A stretch of 64,000 bases of DNA from Luteipulveratus flavus (lineage in GTDB: Bacteria > Actinomycetota > Actinomycetes > Actinomycetales > Dermatophilaceae). Below the pieces are notes generated by a model. The model was not told the DNA's origin. It made no database searches and was given only the letters and a program-made list of their open reading frames with translations. Shown one piece after another: positions 60,801 to 64,000 of the stretch. The position numbers and the translations under genes are program-made. The DNA lies in the NCBI RefSeq assembly GCF_029080175.1, contig NZ_JARFJC010000025.1. One strand, written 5' to 3'. Each line of letters opens with the position of its first letter. Position 1 is the stretch's first letter.

Positions 60801-60923
60801 TACGACCAGGCGCAGAAGAAGCTGAAGGCGGCGATCGACCGCGCGGTCAAGGCCAACCCGTCGGGCGGTTCGGTGACGGTGACGCCGACGCCGTCGACCA
60901 CGCCGTCACCCTCGTCGAAGTAG
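57825..60923 (+). CDS. UPF0182 large membrane protein
   Basis: A 1032-residue protein of the UPF0182 (COG1615) family. The first about 330 residues hold seven membrane helices (for example 'LASALAAVVGVVVVALLWSN' and 'LPLLGTGLLVVCAVLIGGIY'). A large extracytoplasmic part follows with 'APYIKRNIDATRTAYAL', 'FFERSIPPVGELG', 'PYSQLASIGDVTSDSLTNRS' and 'PRASTIRGPGQFQNDIES'. The C-terminus has a Pro/Ser/Thr-rich spacer and a short helical repeat region ('IQDAYNEGQQALKRGDFTAY'). GTG 57825 follows ggagaga. Function is unknown; the mycobacterial counterpart is Rv3193c. Confidence 0.93.
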   Translation: MSSTDDFDGDGGRRGRSPFARGPRVPGALRSRRSPLASALAAVVGVVVVALLWSNLWTEKLWYDSVGYSSVFRTELTAKILMFLIGGAITGALIALSLVVAHRSRPIYAPSTPEQDNLDRYREMLDPFRRVAFVAVPIVFGLFAGVAAQAQWKLPLLWLNRQSFGVKDPQFHLDIGFYVFTLPLLGFLVGFLTMALVLSLVAAVLTHYVYGGIALQGKGPRTTDAARVHLSLLLAGIVLLRALAYWLDRYDLTTSKGRLFTGIGYTDQHAVLPTKAILAIAALLCAALFVSTIWTRTWRLPLLGTGLLVVCAVLIGGIYPALVQNFSVRPSEQTREAPYIKRNIDATRTAYALSSTKSQNYQPKTDVSAGQLREDAATVPGIRIVDPSVVSPTYRQLQGRVNYYQFPDALDVDRYDIGGQTRDTVIAARELDLSGIPAGQRNWVNQHSVYTHGFGLVAAYGNKRTAEGEPQFFERSIPPVGELGKYEPRIYFGESSPTYSIVGGATGSAPRELDYPNEAAGGETKNTYRGSGGVNVGSTARKLAYAIKYRQYNIMLSDVVNDRSRLLDHREPRERVQRVAPWLTLDGNAYPVVVNGRIKWVVDGYTTSARYPYSQLASIGDVTSDSLTNRSQNVRAVEGGQVNYIRNSVKATVDAYDGSVDLYAWDDQDPVLKAWSKAFGNTVKPLSQVNGTLMSHLRYPEDLFKVQRELLARYHVTDPSAFYQGNDAWQVPTDPTQARTTTASGVAQGPVTPPYYLSVAMPGQPAPAFSLTTTFIPAGSRQNLSGFMAVDADAGGETGKKRAGYGTIRLLEMPRASTIRGPGQFQNDIESSPVRSTGFEQTLSQTLALNRQQGSTVALGNLLTLPVGGGLLYVEPIYVQAQGETSYPLQRYVVTAFGNKLAWSGTLDGALDQLFGGNSGASAGDAGTTPTTPPGTSPSPSPSPSPSPSGSSSAPPTPGPSGTLNPQQQAVKDIQDAYNEGQQALKRGDFTAYDQAQKKLKAAIDRAVKANPSGGSVTVTPTPSTTPSPSSK

Positions 60924-60937
60924 GTCGCTGGCTCGAT

Positions 60938-60966
60938 TTGGCACTCGGCGCCCGGTCCCGTACTGT
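60938..60966 (+). promoter_or_regulatory. Promoter of the initiator tRNA gene
   Basis: TTGGCA (60938-60943) and TACTGT (60961-60966) are separated by 17 bases, the ideal spacing for the housekeeping sigma factor. The predicted start is about 6 bases before the mature tRNA 5' end. Confidence 0.8.
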
Positions 60967-60978
60967 TGGGTTCACCGA

Positions 60979-61055
60979 CGCGGGGTGGAGCAGCTCGGTA
61001 GCTCGCCGGGCTCATAACCCGGAGGTCGCAGGTTCAAATCCTGCCCCCGCTACCA
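60979..61055 (+). tRNA. tRNA-fMet (initiator, anticodon CAT)
   Basis: 77-nt cloverleaf: acceptor GCGGGG/CCCCGC, T arm with gcaggttcaaatcctgc, anticodon loop ctcataa, and encoded 3' CCA. Initiator features are the mismatched first pair (C1 opposite T) and three G-C pairs at the base of the anticodon stem (ggg...ccc). It stands alone with its own promoter and terminator. Confidence 0.97.
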
Positions 61056-61067
61056 ACGCGTCAGGCG

Positions 61068-61103
61068 GACGAAGGCCCGGACCATGTGGTCCGGGCCTTC
61101 GTC
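61068..61103 (+). terminator. Intrinsic terminator after the initiator tRNA gene
   Basis: Perfect 17-bp stem (gacgaaggcccggacca at 61068-61084 with 61087-61103) and a 2-base loop, starting 12 bases after the tRNA. Confidence 0.88.
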
Positions 61104-61145
61104 ATACCGCCAGTCCGACGAGGCAGCCTGGACGACGGCCGCGAC

Positions 61146-61748
61146 TCAGCTGCGAAGGTCGCCGGTCAGGTAGCGCTGGACTGTCGGGCCGACCATGCGG
61201 ACGACGTCCTCGACAGGCAGGGACGCGAGGGGTTCCACCTGGACGACCTTGCGGACGACCAGCAGGCCGGCCACCTGGGTGGCCACCAGGCTGAGACGCA
61301 GGTCGAGGTCGTCGACCGTGCCGCGCAGCCGTTCGCGCAGCGGCGCGAGGACGATGCCGAGCAGGAACTCGCGCAGCATCGCCTCCTCGCCACCGGCCAT
61401 CACCGTACGGAACGCCGCGACGGCTGCCGGGCCGGCGGAGGAGTCCCAGGTGGTGGCGATCTGCCGCAGCAGCGTCGCTCCCAGCTCCTCGACCGGCGCC
61501 TCGACGAGCGGTGCGAGGACGACCTCGGGGTCGACCGGCAGCGCGACCACCTCCAGGAAGAGCCCGCGCTTGCTCCCGAAGTAGTGGCTGATGAGAGCGG
61601 CGTCGACACCCGCAGCCGCCGCGACCGCCCGCATCGACGTCTGCTCGAAGCCCTTGGTACTGAACAGCTCTCGGGCCGAGTCGAGGATGCGGACGCGGGT
61701 GTCGGACGGGCCGCTCGGGCGACCGCTGCGACGGACCGCTGCGCTCAT
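61146..61748 (-). CDS. TetR-family repressor of the adjoining ABC exporter
   Basis: A 200-residue TetR regulator. The helix-turn-helix is at about 18-63 ('RILDSARELFSTKGFEQTSM', 'VAAAAGVDAALISHYFGSKR'); the rest is the helical ligand domain ('VAAFRTVMAGGEEAMLREF'). ATG 61748 overlaps the permease stop by 4 bases, making it the third gene of the ABC operon. The palindrome over the operon start is the likely binding site, giving autoregulation. The inducer is probably a compound exported by the pump. Confidence 0.9.
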   Translation of the reverse strand: MSAAVRRSGRPSGPSDTRVRILDSARELFSTKGFEQTSMRAVAAAAGVDAALISHYFGSKRGLFLEVVALPVDPEVVLAPLVEAPVEELGATLLRQIATTWDSSAGPAAVAAFRTVMAGGEEAMLREFLLGIVLAPLRERLRGTVDDLDLRLSLVATQVAGLLVVRKVVQVEPLASLPVEDVVRMVGPTVQRYLTGDLRS

Positions 61749-62479
61749 CGCGTCTTCCTGGGCATGGACAGAGCAGCCAGCACGAGCGCACCCACCGCGA
61801 ACGCGGCGAGCACGCCCACGTCCTTCAGCACGTCGCCGGAGGGGTCCCGCTGTTCCGCGATCGACCTCAGCGCGTCGACGGCGTACGTCATGGGCAGGCA
61901 GTCGGAGATCCACTGCAGCAGCTGCGGCATCGAGTCGCGCGGGGCGAGCAGGCCGCACAGGAACACCTGCGGCCCGACGAACAGGGGCATGAACTGCACC
62001 GCCTGGAACTCGGTGCGCGCGAACGCACTGGCCAGCAGACCGGTCGCGACACCGACCGCGGCGGCAAAGACGGCGACGACCAGCACCCACAGCACCGGGC
62101 CGGCCGTCTGCACGTCGAGGAACCACACGCTGACCGCGACGAGCACGGCCGCCTGGACCAGCGCCGCCAGCGCGAACGCCGCGCCGTACCCCGCCAGCAG
62201 GTCGGCGCGGTGCAGGGGAGTGGTGAGCAGCCGTTCCAGCGTGCCGGTGGTGCGTTCGCGCAGCATGGCGACCGACGTGATCAGGAACATCACCAGCATC
62301 GGCAGGATCCCCAGCATGGCGACCGCGATGCCGGTGAAGCGCGCGCTGCCGTCGTAGACGAAGGAGAGCAGCGTGAGCAGCAAGGTAGGCACGGCGACGA
62401 TGAGGCCGATGGTGCGCGGGTCCGCCCGCAGCTGCTGCAGGTTGCGCCCGGCGGTGGCGAGAGCGATGCGAGGGTTCAT
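61745..62479 (-). CDS. ABC-2 type exporter permease
   Basis: A 244-residue membrane subunit with six helices: 'TIGLIVAVPTLLLTLLSFVY', 'GILPMLVMFLITSVAMLRER', 'AAFALAALVQAAVLVAVSVW', 'VLWVLVVAVFAAAVGVATGL', 'PLFVGPQVFLCGLLAP' and a final one. 'ERTTGTLERLLTTPLHRADL' is the coupling region of the DrrB/YadH drug-exporter family. ATG 62479 overlaps the ATPase stop by 4 bases. Substrate is unknown, with drugs or lipids as likely candidates. Confidence 0.9.
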   Translation of the reverse strand: MNPRIALATAGRNLQQLRADPRTIGLIVAVPTLLLTLLSFVYDGSARFTGIAVAMLGILPMLVMFLITSVAMLRERTTGTLERLLTTPLHRADLLAGYGAAFALAALVQAAVLVAVSVWFLDVQTAGPVLWVLVVAVFAAAVGVATGLLASAFARTEFQAVQFMPLFVGPQVFLCGLLAPRDSMPQLLQWISDCLPMTYAVDALRSIAEQRDPSGDVLKDVGVLAAFAVGALVLAALSMPRKTR

Positions 62480-63216
62480 GCTGCGACCTCCTGCTGCGTG
62501 CGGATGAGAGCCAAGAAGGCCTCGTCCATCGAGTCGGTACCCGTGCTGCGGATGAGCTCCTGCGGCGGCTCGTGCGCGAGGAGCCGGCCGTCGCGCATCA
62601 GCAGGACGCTGTCGCACCGGGACGCCTCGTCCATGACGTGGCTGGACACCAGCAACGTGACGCCGTTGTCGGCGAGGGCGCGCATCGAGGTCCACAGCTC
62701 CTCGCGGGTGAGCGGGTCGAGCCCGACGGTCGGCTCGTCGAGGACGAGCAGCTCGGGAGAGCCGACCAGGGCGCAGGCCAGCGAGGCCCGGCTCGCCTGG
62801 CCGCCGGACAGCCGGTCGACGCGGCGGTCGGCGTACGCGCCCAGCCCCACAGTGTCGATGGCCTCCCGAGCGCTGCTGCGAGGGGCTGCGGCCAAGGTCG
62901 CGAAGTACGCGACGTTCTGCTCGACGGTGAGGTCGCGGTAGACGCTGACGGCCTGCGTGACGTACCCGATCCGCGACCGCAGCGTGGGTGCGCCGGGGGT
63001 GTGCCCGAGGACCCGGGCGGTGCCGGAGGTGATCCGCTGCACGCCGACCAGGGTGCGCATGAGGGTCGTCTTCCCGCAGCCCGACGGGCCCATCAGGCCG
63101 ACGACCGCTCCGGTCGGTACGGCGAAGTCGAGGTCGCGCAGCACGGGATGGCCGCCCCGGTCGACGCTCAACCCGTCGACGGACACCGCCGCCTCATCAG
63201 GTGTTGAATTCATCAT
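62476..63216 (-). CDS. ABC-2 type exporter ATPase
   Basis: A 246-residue ATPase of the DrrA/CcmA type. Walker A 'GPSGCGKTTLM', Q loop 'YVTQAVSVYRDLTVEQN', signature 'LSGGQASRASLACALVG', Walker B 'LLVLDEPTVGLD' and H loop 'LLVSSHVMDEA' are intact. The operon promoter places the transcript start at or next to the ATG pair 63216/63213 and no ribosome-binding site precedes them, so translation is probably leaderless from 63216. The start lies inside the TetR-type palindrome. Confidence 0.92.
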   Translation of the reverse strand: MMNSTPDEAAVSVDGLSVDRGGHPVLRDLDFAVPTGAVVGLMGPSGCGKTTLMRTLVGVQRITSGTARVLGHTPGAPTLRSRIGYVTQAVSVYRDLTVEQNVAYFATLAAAPRSSAREAIDTVGLGAYADRRVDRLSGGQASRASLACALVGSPELLVLDEPTVGLDPLTREELWTSMRALADNGVTLLVSSHVMDEASRCDSVLLMRDGRLLAHEPPQELIRSTGTDSMDEAFLALIRTQQEVAA

Positions 63217-63252
63217 GTGATGAATATCGACCTCGTGGGCGTCCGTTGTCAA
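63208..63252 (-). promoter_or_regulatory. TetR-type operator and promoter of the ABC exporter operon
   Basis: ATTCATCA-TG-TGATGAAT (63208-63225) is a perfect 8-bp inverted repeat covering the start codons. On the reverse strand TTGACA (63247-63252) and GATATT (63223-63228) have an 18-base spacer, so transcription should begin about at the ATG, 63216. Repressor bound there would cover the -10 and start site. Confidence 0.75.
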
Positions 63253-63284
63253 CACCTCCAGGTGGCGGCCCGGTCGCCGAACGC

Positions 63285-63321
63285 GCACTGTCCGGCCCCC
63301 GGGGCGGGGACCGGACAGTGC
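63285..63321 (-). terminator. Hairpin after the partial ABC-2 permease gene
   Basis: Perfect 11-bp stem (gcactgtccgg at 63285-63295 with ccggacagtgc at 63311-63321) just downstream of the reverse-strand stop at 63358. Confidence 0.7.
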
Positions 63322-63357
63322 TGTCAGGTGGTGGGGCGTGGCCGCTCGCGGGTCGGG

Positions 63358-64000
63358 TCAGGCGTCGGCCTTACGGCCCAGCCGCCAGAGCGTCACGAAC
63401 GAGAACGCCAGCGCGATGACGACGAGCATCCCGAGCGCCAGCAGCAGGTAGGTGGGCTCGTGCTGCCAGAGGGGGTCGTCGGCCTTCGGCCAGATCGCGC
63501 TCAGGTCCGACGTCGCGGCCGTACCCGCGTACCCCCAACGGGCGGGGGTGATCCAGGACAGCTGCTCCAGGACGGGCCGCCCGTTGACCGGGAACAGGCC
63601 GCCGCAGAAGACCAACTGGGCCATCACCGAGACGACCAGCAGCGGCATCACCTGCTCCGACGTCTTCACGAACGACGACATCACCAGACCGAGCGCGACC
63701 GCTGCGAACGCGGTGAACCAGCACGTGACGACGAGCTCGGCGGTCGGCGAGCCGAGCAGGATGGCGTCCTGCGGACCCGGCTTCACCAGCAGGACCAGCA
63801 GCACCATGATGATGCTCTGGATCAGGGTCAGGACGCCGAAGATCGTCATCTTGCCCCACAGGTACGCCTGGGGTGAGAGCCCGACGGCCTTCTCCCGCAG
63901 GAAGATCGCGCGTTCGCCGACGAGCTCGCGCACGCTGGCCGCCGTCCCCATGAAGATCGCCCCGACGATGAGCACGACGAGCAGCTGCATGGCCTCGGTG
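63358..64000 (-). CDS. ABC-2 type transporter membrane domain (5' end outside window)
   Basis: C-terminal 214 codons of a larger reverse-strand gene that continues past the window edge. The segment holds the six-helix ABC-2 membrane domain ('LLVVLIVGAIFMGTAASVRE', 'AIFLREKAVGLSPQAYLWGK', 'AVALGLVMSSFVKTSEQVMP', 'VSVMAQLVFCGGLFPVNG', 'LLLALGMLVVIALAFSFVTL'). The 'VGERAIFLREKAVGLSP' stretch is typical of ABCG-like half transporters, so an ATPase domain, perhaps with an FHA domain, is expected upstream. It has its own terminator and is separate from the TetR-controlled exporter. Confidence 0.8.
   Translation of the reverse strand, partial: TEAMQLLVVLIVGAIFMGTAASVRELVGERAIFLREKAVGLSPQAYLWGKMTIFGVLTLIQSIIMVLLVLLVKPGPQDAILLGSPTAELVVTCWFTAFAAVALGLVMSSFVKTSEQVMPLLVVSVMAQLVFCGGLFPVNGRPVLEQLSWITPARWGYAGTAATSDLSAIWPKADDPLWQHEPTYLLLALGMLVVIALAFSFVTLWRLGRKADA

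Noticed and set aside
60979..61103. tRNA-fMet as an integration site
   Set aside because: No integrase, no duplicated tRNA 3' end and no foreign DNA follow; the tRNA has an ordinary promoter and terminator.

Overview
The window is a 64 kb stretch of chromosome from a high-GC Gram-positive bacterium of the phylum Actinomycetota. The evidence is very strong G/C third-position bias, many GTG starts, ATGA/TGATG gene overlaps, a WhiB-family regulator, AdnA/AdnB-type helicase-nuclease genes, and actinobacterial marker families (DUF3117, DUF3107, PPA1309, UPF0182). From memory, gene order matches two Mycobacterium tuberculosis neighbourhoods: DUF3117-glgC-O-methyltransferase-sigE-rseA-htrA-tatB-mrp, and UPF0182 to whiB7-uvrD2-nudC-adnB-adnA-moeZ-TetR-DUF3107. 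Overall character suggests a Micrococcales genome, perhaps Dermacoccaceae or Intrasporangiaceae; this is inference only. Almost the whole window is chromosomal core; no insertion sequence, prophage, CRISPR array or rRNA was seen.

Layout. 0-7 kb: PaaX-like regulator, DUF3117, GlgC-like enzyme, O-methyltransferase, and an envelope-stress cluster (ECF sigma factor, zinc anti-sigma factor, HtrA protease, TatB). 7-10 kb: reverse-strand run MgtE-N/CBS protein, DUF1003, Mrp. 10-26 kb: mixed housekeeping and envelope genes (L,D-transpeptidase, aminopeptidase P, ThrE exporter, PHP phosphoesterase, RecB-like nuclease, BCCT carrier, alcohol dehydrogenase, GAF-LuxR regulator, DEAD-box helicase, GlsB). 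26-35 kb: DUF3107/TetR, then MoeZ, an alkyltransferase-like protein and two UvrD/RecB fusion proteins (AdnA, AdnB) in one forward operon.

35-41 kb: a reverse-strand organosulfur operon (FMN reductase, substrate-binding lipoprotein, ABC ATPase, permease, flavin monooxygenase, TauD-type dioxygenase) preceded by a clear SAM-IV-type riboswitch. The transporter would import sulfonates or sulfate esters, the reductase would supply FMNH2, and the oxygenases would release sulfite when S-adenosylmethionine is low.

41-49 kb: phosphotransferase-like protein with an altered catalytic motif, NudC, UvrD2, then whiB7 behind a long leader that holds a WhiB7-like promoter, a 99-codon ORF with a strong Shine-Dalgarno, and an intrinsic terminator. 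A 42-codon basic ORF follows. On the reverse strand lie an ABC1-family kinase and an orphan E1/cyclodehydratase-like protein. 49-61 kb: DUF2207, phosphoesterase, YgjP-type peptidase, NUDIX, DUF2342, SDR-like protein, MoaE, a PDZ/Lon-type membrane protease, PPA1309 and UPF0182, then an initiator tRNA gene with its own promoter and terminator. 61-64 kb: a TetR-controlled ABC-2 exporter with a palindromic operator over an apparently leaderless start, and a truncated ABC-2 permease at the window edge.

Most promising for follow-up: the whiB7 leader ORF and attenuator, the SAM-IV riboswitch on a sulfonate operon, the orphan E1-like protein beside the ABC1 kinase, and two very small ORFs with strong expression signals.
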